A DNA stretch of 13,881 nt. It comes from Spirochaetota bacterium. Lineage in GTDB: Bacteria > Spirochaetota > Spirochaetia > Treponematales > Breznakiellaceae. The notes beneath the pieces were generated by a model. It saw only the letters and a program-made list of their open reading frames with translations. It did no database searches and had not been told where the DNA came from. The stretch lies in contig JAEXTK010000191.1 of NCBI GenBank assembly GCA_023406985.1, positions 1 through 13,881 of the forward strand, given 5' to 3'. Numbering within the stretch: position 1 is the first letter of the stretch; every line of letters starts with the position of its first letter. This document shows, piece after piece, positions 1 through 7,474 of the stretch. A program made the translations under genes and the position numbers.

Positions 1-421
1 CCCACCGATGCCAGTCTCCTGTCTTGGCTCATCTCTGGGACGCATCCCCGCGCCCTTCGCCAAAGGCGAAGGCGTTCACCCCACCCCCGCTCCGCGCGCG
101 ACCGGAAGCCAAGTCCCCCTCCGGACCTTTACGGCATACAGCTCCATGAACAGCCGGGCCTCTCTTCCTCACCCCGCAAGGATCTCCAAAGCGTCCTTTT
201 CTCGTGTCCCGAAGATTTGGGAAAGGAGACTGCCGAGGATGGACGAGAGCGTGAACAGGCTCTTGGGGAGCGGCGGGACCCCGCAGCGGAGGACCGCAGG
301 TCCGAAGCGAGGAGGCCCGCCGCGGGGGGGCGCGCCTGTGGGACGGCGACTGCGGCGCTTGCAATGGCGCCCCCCGACTTCTCCTTCCTATCCCAAGGCT
401 TCGCGACACTACCCCGGGCGC
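1..421. other. GC-rich stretch without a credible gene
   Basis: About 420 bases downstream of the kinase stop codon carry no reading frame I accept as a gene. All apparent frames here translate to Arg/Pro/Gly-rich, low-complexity protein, and frames are open on both strands, as expected from high GC. On the minus strand a 73-codon frame (387 down to a TGA at 169-171) has no ATG, GTG or TTG in a usable place, although its last 30 or so codons read like a normal protein C-terminus (PLPKSLFTLSSILGSLL, then a charged tail). Short self-complementary pieces occur, for example GGACC-TGC-GGTCC and GCGGG-GT-CCCGC on the minus strand. It could be a decayed gene end, a dispersed repeat or a structured RNA; the sequence alone does not decide. 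Confidence 0.4.
54..72. repeat. Perfect 8-bp hairpin with 3-nt loop
   Basis: CCTTCGCC, loop AAA, GGCGAAGG: eight perfect base pairs around a three-base loop. No T-run follows on either strand, so it does not qualify as an intrinsic terminator. It may be part of a palindromic intergenic repeat or a structural element of a transcript reading through from the kinase gene. Confidence 0.45.
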
Positions 422-1933
422 CTACTTATGACCGGTATTGAACCGGAGGACCCAGCGCACGCCGCCCGAGTACGCGGAGTCGCGCTCTATGGACCCCTGG
501 AGCTGATCGGCCAAACCGGCTACGAGAATGCTCCCGATACCCGGCGAAGGGGTCGCAGCCGACGGCATCCCCACCCCGTCGTCCTCCACGACGAGCCGTA
601 CGGCGGACCCCTCCGACCGCGCCGCCGATAGGGCGATGGTGCCGCGCCGCCAACCGGGGAAGGCGTACTTATAGGCGTTCGTGATGAGCTCGCTCAGGAT
701 CATGCCGCACGGGACGGCCAGGTCGAAGCTCAGCTCGATGGAGGCGTCCACGGCCACGGCCTGCTCGATGCGACCTTCGGGATCGTAGGTCCGGCCGAGC
801 GCGGCCCGGAGCTCGTCGATGTAGCCGGCGAGGTTGACGCTCTTCGTTCCCCTGCCCTTGTACAAGAGTTCGTGGACGAGGGCGATGGAATGGATACGGT
901 CCTTCGCCGACTCCAGGACTCGGCGCGCCGAGAACGTCCCCTCGTCGAGCTGTCCGCTCCCCAAGTTGAGGACGCTCCCCACGAGCACCAGGTTGTTCTT
1001 GATCCGATGGTTGATCTCCCGGAACAGGGTGGCGTCGGCCTCGAGCGCGCGCTGGAGGGAAGCGACCTGCCGACGGCGGCGGCGCAGGACGGTGTCGTAA
1101 TAGGTGAGCGCCAGGACGGTCGCGGAGAAGAGGACCATGACCACCACGAGGAAGCGGCGCTCGGTCCGCCATCCCGAAAGCGCGGAGTCCAGGTCGGCGC
1201 TGACGCTGACGCGCACCGGATAGGTCGGGAACGACGAAGTAGCCTCCAAGGAGGCCACCGAGGACGCCGCGCCGCTGATCGCGCCGCCGCCGAGGCGGAC
1301 GCCGGCGTCGGTCCGATCGCGGAGCCCGATGGAGGTAGCGTTCTCGCCGCCGAGCGCCGCGAGCCGGCCGGCTATGTCGAACCCGGAGAACAGGGCCGCG
1401 AGATAGCGGACCTTGCCTCCCTGCCGGAACGGGCGGATGAGGGCGAGCATCGGCCCGCCCTCGGCGGGGCAGTCGACTACGAGCACTTCCGAACCGCGTT
1501 CCGGGGAGATCGCGGAGCGGAGCTTCGGGTTCAGTTTCAAGGCGGGTTCCAGCCGATCGAAGGCGACGGCCAGGACCCGCCAGTCCTCATCGAGGAGATA
1601 GAGGTTGTCGGAGAAGGAGATTTCGTGGGCCCGATCGATGAGGGCTCCGGCGGCGCGGTTCCCGCCCGCTGCCGCGGAGCCCGCGGCGAGGTCCTCCGCG
1701 AGCGATTCCAGAACGATGTCGGCTATCCTGAGATTCGCGTCGAAGCGTTGGGCGGTGAGCGTCGCGCTGAACGCGAGATTCGCCCGCAAATCGCGGATGA
1801 GCGATTCGTGCCGCGCCGCCCCGTATACCGCCGCGAGGATGAGGGCCCCCACGAGGGAGACCAGGAGAGGCAGCCCCGCGGGGACCGCAAGCACCCAGGG
1901 GCGCGAGACCGAAGTCTCCGAAGGCGCGCTCAT
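422..1933 (-). CDS. Membrane histidine kinase, HWE/HisKA_2 type
   Basis: A 503-residue sensor kinase that should autophosphorylate on a histidine and pass the phosphate to a response regulator not encoded in this window. Helix 1 spans about residues 13-38, an extracytoplasmic Cache/PDC-like sensor region about 40-260, and helix 2 about 261-279. The phosphoacceptor box is EINHRIKNNL with H309, typical of HisKA_2 kinases. The ATP-binding domain is intact: N box SELITNAYKYAF with N419, G1 box DDGVGM (D451), G2 box PGIGS (465-467). An open frame extends upstream to 2155, but the ATG at 1933 is preferred because it puts helix 1 near the N-terminus and its ATGA overlaps the stop of the binding-protein gene, implying translational coupling. 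The coupled binding protein is the likely ligand carrier for the sensor region; that is inference. Confidence 0.9.
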   Translation of the reverse strand: MSAPSETSVSRPWVLAVPAGLPLLVSLVGALILAAVYGAARHESLIRDLRANLAFSATLTAQRFDANLRIADIVLESLAEDLAAGSAAAGGNRAAGALIDRAHEISFSDNLYLLDEDWRVLAVAFDRLEPALKLNPKLRSAISPERGSEVLVVDCPAEGGPMLALIRPFRQGGKVRYLAALFSGFDIAGRLAALGGENATSIGLRDRTDAGVRLGGGAISGAASSVASLEATSSFPTYPVRVSVSADLDSALSGWRTERRFLVVVMVLFSATVLALTYYDTVLRRRRRQVASLQRALEADATLFREINHRIKNNLVLVGSVLNLGSGQLDEGTFSARRVLESAKDRIHSIALVHELLYKGRGTKSVNLAGYIDELRAALGRTYDPEGRIEQAVAVDASIELSFDLAVPCGMILSELITNAYKYAFPGWRRGTIALSAARSEGSAVRLVVEDDGVGMPSAATPSPGIGSILVAGLADQLQGSIERDSAYSGGVRWVLRFNTGHK

Positions 1934-2940
1934 GGGCGGCCTCGGAAGGAATCGCGCAAGGTACGGAGGGTCTCGGCAGAGATGTTGAGCTTGCGGGCCA
2001 TGTCGGCCTCGTACGGCAGGAGGTTTTCCCGCACGGCGTCGCGCTCCGCGTCCGCCTGCGCGTAGACGACGAGGCCGCGCGCTACGAGGCGCGCCTTCGC
2101 CTCGGCGTGGGAACGCACGGCGTCCTCGCGGCCGCGGGCCACCACTTCCGCCCAAGCTTCCCGGGCCGCCGTGCGCTGGGCGTCGTCGAGCGAATCCCAG
2201 AAGCGCCGGGACGCCAGCGGCACGTAGAACGGATAATACTCCGCGTCTTCGAACACCGCCTTGATCCCGTTGCGGTCCAGGCGGGCGCTGTCCACCGCCT
2301 CGTAGGTGGAGAGGATCCCGTCCACGAGCCGGCCGTCCAGATAGGAAACGAGGTCGAAGAGGGGTATGCTCAGCGCCCGCGCCCCGAGGGCCGCGATGCG
2401 CTCCTCGTTTCCTCTGCCGCCGGCGACCCGGATCCTCTTACCCGCGATATCCTTGGCCGAGCGGACGGTCGGCGCGAGGGTAAAGATATGGGCGTGGCCG
2501 GCGTCGAGCCAGCGGCCGAGCCGCACGGCGCCGAGCGCGGCCTCTATCCGGTCCGCGAGGGCGTCGCCGAACGCTCCGTCCACGAGGGACCGCATCTCCG
2601 CGACGGAGCGGCCGTAGGTCGTCGGCAGCATGAGGGCCGCCACGTCCGGCGCGTGCCGGTCCAGTTGCCAGATGCCCGGGAAGATGACCTCCACCTGGCC
2701 GCGGGCCAGGGCGCCCAGCGCGTCCGTATCGCGGAAGAGGCGCGCGCCGTCATAGAACTCCACGGCCACCGAGCCCCGCGTCTTTTCCGCGAACACTTCG
2801 GCGAAGCGGCGGGCGGCGAGGGCCTGGAAATGGGTGGTGGGGTTCTCCACGGAGACGCGGCAGACGGGCGCTGGTTGGGCGTCCGCGCGGGTGGGAAAAA
2901 ACAGGGCAAGGCAGATGCAGACGACGACGCCGTACGACAA
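1930..2940 (-). CDS. TRAP-type (DctP family) solute-binding protein
   Basis: A 336-residue exported binding protein. Residues 1-22 form a signal peptide (hydrophobic VVVCICLALFF, cleavage after ADA). The mature part follows the DctP fold: opening VSVENPTTHFQALAARRFAE, then EFYDGARLFRDTDALGALARG, then AGKRIRV at 166-172 holding the arginine (R171) that in this family usually contacts the substrate carboxylate. Ligand is unknown; organic acids are typical of the family. The start is TTG: GGAGG lies seven bases upstream, whereas the nearby ATG at 2957 opens a different frame that loses the signal peptide and binding domain. No DctQ or DctM permease gene is present here. The stop overlaps the kinase start, so I infer a periplasmic sensing role rather than uptake. 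It could also serve a permease elsewhere. Confidence 0.88.
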   Translation of the reverse strand: MSYGVVVCICLALFFPTRADAQPAPVCRVSVENPTTHFQALAARRFAEVFAEKTRGSVAVEFYDGARLFRDTDALGALARGQVEVIFPGIWQLDRHAPDVAALMLPTTYGRSVAEMRSLVDGAFGDALADRIEAALGAVRLGRWLDAGHAHIFTLAPTVRSAKDIAGKRIRVAGGRGNEERIAALGARALSIPLFDLVSYLDGRLVDGILSTYEAVDSARLDRNGIKAVFEDAEYYPFYVPLASRRFWDSLDDAQRTAAREAWAEVVARGREDAVRSHAEAKARLVARGLVVYAQADAERDAVRENLLPYEADMARKLNISAETLRTLRDSFRGRP

Positions 2941-3004
2941 AGCCTCGCCTCCGACATTAAGTATAATTTGTAAAGTACTATCGCGCTAGTGTAAAATAGC
3001 GCGC
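2941..3004 (-). promoter_or_regulatory. AT-rich gap with possible -10 before the binding-protein gene
   Basis: This 64-base gap is strikingly AT-rich against its surroundings. On the minus strand TATACT (2965-2960) is a good -10 and would give a leader of roughly a dozen bases. No convincing -35 sits 16-18 bases upstream; TTTACA occurs but 24 bases away. A near-palindrome, ACTA-TCGCGC-TAGT, lies just upstream and could be an operator. The pair of genes downstream may thus have its own promoter in addition to readthrough from the floA block. Confidence 0.35.
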
Positions 3005-3454
3005 CTACAATCCTTTCGGCGGGCCGAGCAATTCGGCCATGACGACGGCCCGCTTGAGCGGACTCATACGCTCCAGGCGGGCGAGGAGGTCGGGGCGCGG
3101 CGGCCCGCGGGACGCCGGCGGGATCGGGCGAACCGACGGCGGCGCGGCCTCCGAAAGCGGGAGGCTCTCCCGCGCCTCCGCGGCCGGAACCATTCCCCTG
3201 CCGGCCGCGCCGACGGCCGGACTACCCGAGGCCGGCTCCGGTTCTTCATCGGTAGCCGCCGCGTCGGCGAGGGCGGACAATTGGGCGAAGGTCGGCCGCG
3301 GGGCCTCCTCCTCCTTGGCCGCCTTGGAAAGGAATTGGGCGAGCCGCGCCCGCTCGTCGTGCGCGGCCTTCTCCTTCCGCGAGGCGTAGATCCTGAGGGC
3401 GATGAAGAGCGCGATCGGCGCGAGCGTCAGCAGGACGTCGAACAGGCCGTCCAT
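3005..3454 (-). CDS. Small single-helix membrane protein with conserved C-terminal motif
   Basis: 149 residues, function unknown. One N-terminal membrane helix (about residues 4-20, LFDVLLTLAPIALFIAL) is followed by a basic stretch RIYASRKEKA, a long Ala/Pro/Glu-rich linker (about 45-122) and a C-terminal helix ending LKRAVVMAELLGPPKGL (133-149). A short terminal segment of the form rAvilaEiLGPPk recurs, to my recollection, in small membrane-anchored proteins of unknown function in spirochaetes and other bacteria. The layout suggests a cytoplasmic tail carrying a short docking peptide on a flexible tether. Only six bases separate it from the floA stop, so it is the third gene of the nfeD-floA operon, a position occupied by the unrelated-looking yqfB in Bacillus subtilis. 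Its ribosome-binding site is weak (GCGGA), suggesting coupling to floA. Confidence 0.75.
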   Translation of the reverse strand: MDGLFDVLLTLAPIALFIALRIYASRKEKAAHDERARLAQFLSKAAKEEEAPRPTFAQLSALADAAATDEEPEPASGSPAVGAAGRGMVPAAEARESLPLSEAAPPSVRPIPPASRGPPRPDLLARLERMSPLKRAVVMAELLGPPKGL

Positions 3455-3460
3455 GGTCCG

Positions 3461-4450
3461 CTACGACCGTTCGCCCGCGGAGCCCCCGATGGAGGCGCGC
3501 ATATCGGTATCCGCCTGGACGTTCTTGAGACGGTAATAGTCCATGACGCCCAAGTGGCCGCTCTTGAAGGCCTCGGCGATCGCGAGGGGGATCTCGGCTT
3601 CGGCGAGCACGACCTTCGCCCGGTTCTCCTGCACGCGCGCGAGCATCTCCTGCTCCTGCGCCTGCGCCGCGGCCCGGCGCTTTTCGGCCTCCGCCTGGAA
3701 GCGACGCTTGTCCGCCTCGGCCTGGTCGGCCTGGAGCTTGGCGCCGATGTTCGCGCCGACGTCTATGTCGGCGATATCGATGGAAAGGATCTCGAAGGCG
3801 GTGCCCGCGTCGAGCCCCTTCTCCAGCACCCGCTTGGAGATCGTGTCGGGGTTCTCGAGGACGGCCTTGTAGGATTCGGACGAGCCGATCGTGGTGACGA
3901 TGCCCTCGCCCACCCGGGCGATGATCGTCTCCTCGGTGGCGCCGCCGACGAGCCGCTCGATGTTGGCGCGCACGGTCACGCGGGCCTTCACCTGGAGCTG
4001 GATGCCGTCCTTGGCCACCGCGTCGATCGTCTGCTTGCCCTTGGACGTGTCGGGAACGTCGATGACCTTGGGGTTGACGCTCGTGCGTACGGCTTCCAAC
4101 ACGTCGCGGCCCGCGAGGTCGATGGCGGCAGCGCGCTGGAAGGGCAGCGGGATGTTGGCCTTGTTCGCGGCCACGAGGGCTTGGCTCACCTTGAACACGT
4201 TGCCCCGCGCGAGGAAGTGGGTCTCCAGCATGTCGGACTCCACCTCGATGCCGGCCTTGGAGAGCATGATCCGCGAGTCGACGATCACGCCCGCGTTGAC
4301 GTGGCGGAGCCACATGCCGATGAGCTTGCCCATGCTCACGGATGCCCCCGAGAGGAGCGCGCGGAACCAGAGCCCGAAGAACCGGAAGAAGAGGAGCAGG
4401 AACCCGAGGGCGATGAGTCCGGCGACGGCGAGCAGGATCAGGTACGTCAT
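3461..4450 (-). CDS. floA: Flotillin-like protein FloA (UPF0365/YqfA)
   Basis: 329 residues, almost exactly the length of Bacillus FloA/YqfA (331). This membrane-anchored SPFH-type scaffold forms functional membrane microdomains. A double hydrophobic N-terminus (residues 2-36) is a membrane hairpin or helix. The family signature is clear: NKANIPLPFQRAAAIDLAGR at 96-115, then TSVNPKVIDVP at 123-133, and GIQLQVKARVTVRANIERLVGG at 149-170. An Ala/Glu/Gln/Arg-rich coiled coil follows at about 235-290, as in flotillins, where it drives oligomerisation. Start chosen at 4450: AAGGAGG stands just before it, and ATGA overlaps the nfeD stop. The frame stays open upstream inside nfeD, but that part is antisense-like, Arg/Pro-rich and not part of the family. 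The nfeD-floA pairing is the conserved arrangement in many bacteria. Confidence 0.95.
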   Translation of the reverse strand: MTYLILLAVAGLIALGFLLLFFRFFGLWFRALLSGASVSMGKLIGMWLRHVNAGVIVDSRIMLSKAGIEVESDMLETHFLARGNVFKVSQALVAANKANIPLPFQRAAAIDLAGRDVLEAVRTSVNPKVIDVPDTSKGKQTIDAVAKDGIQLQVKARVTVRANIERLVGGATEETIIARVGEGIVTTIGSSESYKAVLENPDTISKRVLEKGLDAGTAFEILSIDIADIDVGANIGAKLQADQAEADKRRFQAEAEKRRAAAQAQEQEMLARVQENRAKVVLAEAEIPLAIAEAFKSGHLGVMDYYRLKNVQADTDMRASIGGSAGERS

Positions 4451-6069
4451 GAAATCCTCCTTACGACTATGCGGTTCCCGCGGACGCGGACCACTTCGAT
4501 ATCGATTCCCGGTTCTATGAAGGCCCCGTCCGCCTCCACGGCGTAGACGGCGCCCTCGATCTCGGCCTTCCCCGAGGGGCGGAGCGTGGAGGCGGAGCGG
4601 CCGCGCTTCCCGACGAGGGCCGCGTAGTCCGGCTCGGCCGTCTCCCCCGCCGCCGCGGTGGCTTCGCCCGCGGCGAGCGTCTCCGGATCGGGGCCGCCCG
4701 CGGTGCCGGCTATCTTGGTCTTGAGCGTGAGCCCGTCGAAGATCCGGAGGCGGGGTCCGAAGAGGGCGATGACCGCGATGCCGGTGATCGCGGCGATGAG
4801 GCCGAACGCGACGACGACGAGGTTGCGGCCGAGGAGGTCCCACTGCCAATCCTGGGTGGGCACGATGAAGTCCTGCATGGAGAGCACGAGCGAGAGGCCG
4901 ATGAGGGCGAACCCGGAGATGCCGATCACGCCGAAGCCGGGGATCACGAAGATCTCCACCGCGAGGAGGCCTATACCCACGAGGAAGAGGATCAGCTCGA
5001 GGGACCCGACCGAACCGAGAAGGGCGTTCGCGCCGAAAACGCCGAGGAAGGATACGAGCGCGATGACGCCGGGCACGCCGAAGCCCGGCGTGTTGATTTC
5101 CAGGAACAGGGCGACGAGGCCGATCAGGATGAGGATGGCTTGCACCGCGCCCGAGGTGAGGAAGGCGACGACCGCATCCGCGAAGGAAGGTTCCAGTTGG
5201 ACCGCCTCGGCGGCGGCGCCCAGGCTCGTCAGCAGGGCCGCCTGATCGTCCGCGATGCCCGCGGCCAGGCCGTAGCGATGGGCCTCCTGCGCGGTGAGGG
5301 AGAGGAGCTTGCCCTTGGGGGAAACCACCTGCAGGCGCTTCACGGCCGGGCCCTTCTCTTTTTCCAGGCGCTCGACCTCGCCGAGGGCGGCGACGCGGGA
5401 GACGCCGTCCACCTCGATCTCCCAGAGCTCCACGTCCTTGTCCACCATCGCGAGGGCGATCGCGGGGGGATGGCCGTTCTTCTCCGCCAGGGCGGCCATC
5501 TGGGACCTGACCGCGCTCACGGTCTTCTCTCCCATGGCCGTCATCTGGCCGTCGTCGCCGACGGTCACGGGGGCCGCGGCCCCGATGGAGGTGCCGTTGG
5601 CCATGTAGATCTCGGCGCAGGACATGGCGATGAGGGCCCCCGCGGACCAGCTGACGCCCATCGACTCCTCGCCGCTCTTGATCCAGGCGACGGTCTTGGC
5701 ACCCTTGATGGAGCCGATGAACGAGGTGATCTGCAGGGCCGTATCGACGCGGCCGCCGAAGGTATCGATCTCGAAGACGACGATGCCGGCGCCGCTCGCG
5801 ACGGCGCGGCGCCCCTCCCGCCGGACGAACGCCGCGACGGAAGGTTCGATGTCGCCCCGGATCGGCACGATCCAGGCCGTGGACGCCGCTCCCTCGCCGA
5901 TGGGCGCGGGAGCGGGAGCCGGCGCGGCTTGGTTCGGCGCGGCTGCGGGGGACTGGCCGGCGGGAGCCTCCGAGGCTGCGGGAGCCGGCGCGTCCGCCAC
6001 CGCGAACTGGCCGACGGAGACGAAGAGCGCGAAAAACCCTACGAGCAAAGCGGGCCTATGGGATTTCAT
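4447..6069 (-). CDS. nfeD: NfeD-family membrane serine protease (YqeZ/NfeD1b type)
   Basis: 540 residues, the long form of NfeD. Signal peptide about 1-26, then an Ala/Pro-rich linker to about 62. A ClpP-like protease domain (about 65-270) contains FEIDTFGGRVD (99-109), WSAGALIAM with the probable nucleophile S142, GTSIGAAAPV (159-168) and, 40 residues after S142, the probable general base K182 in GEKTVSAVRSQM; this Ser-Lys pair matches the archaeal homologue PH1510. Five membrane helices follow (about 308-325, 329-352, 357-374, 378-398, 417-438), then an acidic/Ala linker and a C-terminal OB-fold domain (about 485-540, GKRGRSASTLRPSGKAEIEG). NfeD proteins accompany flotillin-like proteins and, in studied members, cut stomatin-type partners. 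Its stop overlaps the floA start by four bases. The start has only a weak AAGG upstream. Confidence 0.94.
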   Translation of the reverse strand: MKSHRPALLVGFFALFVSVGQFAVADAPAPAASEAPAGQSPAAAPNQAAPAPAPAPIGEGAASTAWIVPIRGDIEPSVAAFVRREGRRAVASGAGIVVFEIDTFGGRVDTALQITSFIGSIKGAKTVAWIKSGEESMGVSWSAGALIAMSCAEIYMANGTSIGAAAPVTVGDDGQMTAMGEKTVSAVRSQMAALAEKNGHPPAIALAMVDKDVELWEIEVDGVSRVAALGEVERLEKEKGPAVKRLQVVSPKGKLLSLTAQEAHRYGLAAGIADDQAALLTSLGAAAEAVQLEPSFADAVVAFLTSGAVQAILILIGLVALFLEINTPGFGVPGVIALVSFLGVFGANALLGSVGSLELILFLVGIGLLAVEIFVIPGFGVIGISGFALIGLSLVLSMQDFIVPTQDWQWDLLGRNLVVVAFGLIAAITGIAVIALFGPRLRIFDGLTLKTKIAGTAGGPDPETLAAGEATAAAGETAEPDYAALVGKRGRSASTLRPSGKAEIEGAVYAVEADGAFIEPGIDIEVVRVRGNRIVVRRIS

Positions 6070-6098
6070 GCCTTAAATCTACTATATAATCTTCCGGT
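6070..6098. promoter_or_regulatory. Divergent nfeD/rmuC promoter region
   Basis: Just 29 bases separate the two start codons, yet the gap holds overlapping -10 candidates on both strands: TATAAT on plus (6085-6090) and TATAGT on minus (6086-6081). No strong -35 is visible for either. The plus -10 ends eight bases before the rmuC ATG and no Shine-Dalgarno lies between, so the rmuC transcript would be nearly leaderless. The minus -10 leaves a leader of about four or five bases before nfeD. Confidence 0.5.
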
Positions 6099-7394
6099 AT
6101 GGAAATCGTGCTCATCTTCGTCATCGCGGCGGCCTTCGTCGTCCTGCTCGTCCTCCTGGCCGTCCTCCTCAGGCCCCGGAAGCCGGAGGGGCCGGCGCCG
6201 GCCGATCGCCTCCTCGCGGTGACCGAGAGCCAGGTCCGCATCGAACGGTCGCTCCGCGAGGAACTCGGCCGCAACCGCGAAGAGACGGCCCTCGCCGTGC
6301 AGCGGGCCGCCGAAGCGCAGGCGGCCCAGCTCGCCGCCATACGGGAAGAGCTCGCGCGCTTCGGATCGCTCAACGACGCGAAGCTCGAGTCCATCCGCGC
6401 GACGGTGGACCGCAAGCTCGGCGAGATCCAGGCCGACAACGCGGCCAAGCTGGAGTCGATGCGGAAAACCGTGGACGAGAAGCTCCACGAGACCCTGGAG
6501 CGGCGCCTCGGCGAATCGTTCAAGCTCGTCGGCGAGCGGCTGGAACTGGTGCAGGCGGGGCTCGGCGAGATGCGGACCCTCGCCGCGGGCGTAGGCGACC
6601 TCAAGCGCGTGCTCGTGAACGTGAAGAACCGCGGCACCTGGGGAGAGGTCCAGCTCCTCGCGATCGTGGAGGACCTCCTCTCGAGCGGCCAGTACGAGCT
6701 CAACGTCGCCACCAAGCCGGGCTCGGCGGACCGGGTGGAGCTCGCCGTGAAACTCCCCGGGCGCGACGAGGAGGGCGGCAGTCCCGTGCGCCTCCCCATC
6801 GACGCGAAGTTCCCCAAGGAGGATTACGAACGGCTCGCCGACGCGCGCGAGCGGGGCGATCCGGTCGCCGCGGAAGAGGCGGCGAAGGCCCTGGACAAGA
6901 GTTTCCGGCAATCGGCCAAGGACATCCGGGACAAGTACCTCGCGCCTCCCGCCACGACCGACTTCGCGGTCATGTTCTTGGCCTCCGAAGGCCTCTTCGC
7001 CGAGTGCCTCGGGAGGGCCGGCCTGGCCGAATCCATCCAACGGGAATACCGCGTGGTCGTGGCCGGGCCGACCACCCTGGCAGCCATGCTCAACAGCCTC
7101 CAGATGGGCTTCCGCACCCTCGCGGTGGAGAAACGGACGAGCGAGGTGTGGCGGACCCTCGGACTCGTGAAGGCGGAGTTCGGCAAATTCGGCGACCTCC
7201 TGGACAAGACGCGGCGCAAGCTCCAGGAGGCGGCGGACACCGTGGACGACGCGAGCCGGAAGACCAAGACGATCCGGGGCAAGCTGGCCAAGGTGGAGGA
7301 GCTGCCGGGGGCCGGGAGCGCGGCCGCCGGAGACTCCCCGGGCATCGCGGGGGCGGGCGCCGAGCGGCTGCTCGGGTTCGGAGAGGAAGCGTAG
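6099..7394 (+). CDS. rmuC: DNA recombination protein RmuC
   Basis: 431 residues. RmuC is a membrane-tethered protein with a predicted nuclease-like core that limits inversion at short inverted repeats; its biochemical reaction is not settled. One N-terminal helix (3-24, IVLIFVIAAAFVVLLVLLAVLL) is followed by a long coiled coil (about 40-160) including the family's imperfect repeat AKLESIRATVDRKL / AKLESMRKTVDEKL. The core carries the hallmark segments NRGTWGEVQL (177-186), RLPIDAKFPKEDY (231-243), VVVAGPTTLAAMLNSLQMGF (319-338) and VEKRTSEVW (343-351). Length and motif order are normal. The start is fixed by the helix beginning at residue 2; no ribosome-binding site precedes it. A Gly/Ala-rich tail after residue 402 is unremarkable. 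It is transcribed away from nfeD. Confidence 0.95.
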   Translation: MEIVLIFVIAAAFVVLLVLLAVLLRPRKPEGPAPADRLLAVTESQVRIERSLREELGRNREETALAVQRAAEAQAAQLAAIREELARFGSLNDAKLESIRATVDRKLGEIQADNAAKLESMRKTVDEKLHETLERRLGESFKLVGERLELVQAGLGEMRTLAAGVGDLKRVLVNVKNRGTWGEVQLLAIVEDLLSSGQYELNVATKPGSADRVELAVKLPGRDEEGGSPVRLPIDAKFPKEDYERLADARERGDPVAAEEAAKALDKSFRQSAKDIRDKYLAPPATTDFAVMFLASEGLFAECLGRAGLAESIQREYRVVVAGPTTLAAMLNSLQMGFRTLAVEKRTSEVWRTLGLVKAEFGKFGDLLDKTRRKLQEAADTVDDASRKTKTIRGKLAKVEELPGAGSAAAGDSPGIAGAGAERLLGFGEEA

Positions 7395-7404
7395 GGGTAC
7401 GGTT

Positions 7405-7433
7405 TTGACTATCGAGCCCCGGCGCCGCATACT
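7405..7433 (+). promoter_or_regulatory. Candidate promoter for the tandem kinase-like gene
   Basis: TTGACT (7405-7410, five of six matches to TTGACA), a 17-base spacer and CATACT (7428-7433, four of six matches to TATAAT) sit 40 bases before the ATG. Transcription would start near 7440, giving a leader of about 35 bases that contains the ribosome-binding site GGGAGGGGAG directly before 7475. It separates this gene from rmuC. Confidence 0.55.
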
Positions 7434-7474
7434 TAGGATACTTCAGGGCACTCCATCACCGACCGGGAGGGGAG

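Noticed and set aside
1..421. RNase P RNA, tmRNA or SRP RNA
   Set aside because: I looked on both strands for their conserved core sequences and did not find them.
8..631. Plus-strand 207-codon frame at the left end
   Set aside because: Arg/Pro/Gly-rich composition, overlaps the kinase 3' end antisense, and has no recognisable domain.
872..2065. Plus-strand 397-codon frame opposite the kinase
   Set aside because: Arg/Glu/Gly-rich antisense shadow of an intact kinase with all catalytic motifs.
1934..2155. Upstream extension of the histidine kinase to a start at 2155
   Set aside because: The added 74 residues are Arg/Gly/Pro-rich, overlap the binding-protein gene, and push the first membrane helix far from the N-terminus; the ATGA overlap at 1933 is the better start.
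4451..4849. Upstream extension of floA inside nfeD
   Set aside because: The extension is Arg/His-rich and absent from the FloA family; a strong AAGGAGG sits right before ATG 4450 and the resulting length matches FloA.
3281..6222. Long plus-strand frames opposite floA and nfeD (421 and 360 codons)
   Set aside because: They are antisense shadows of well-identified genes, with His/Asp/Gly-rich biased composition expected from high GC.
6066..7430. Minus-strand 454-codon frame opposite rmuC
   Set aside because: Shadow of rmuC; no domain, biased composition, and it would run into the divergent nfeD promoter.
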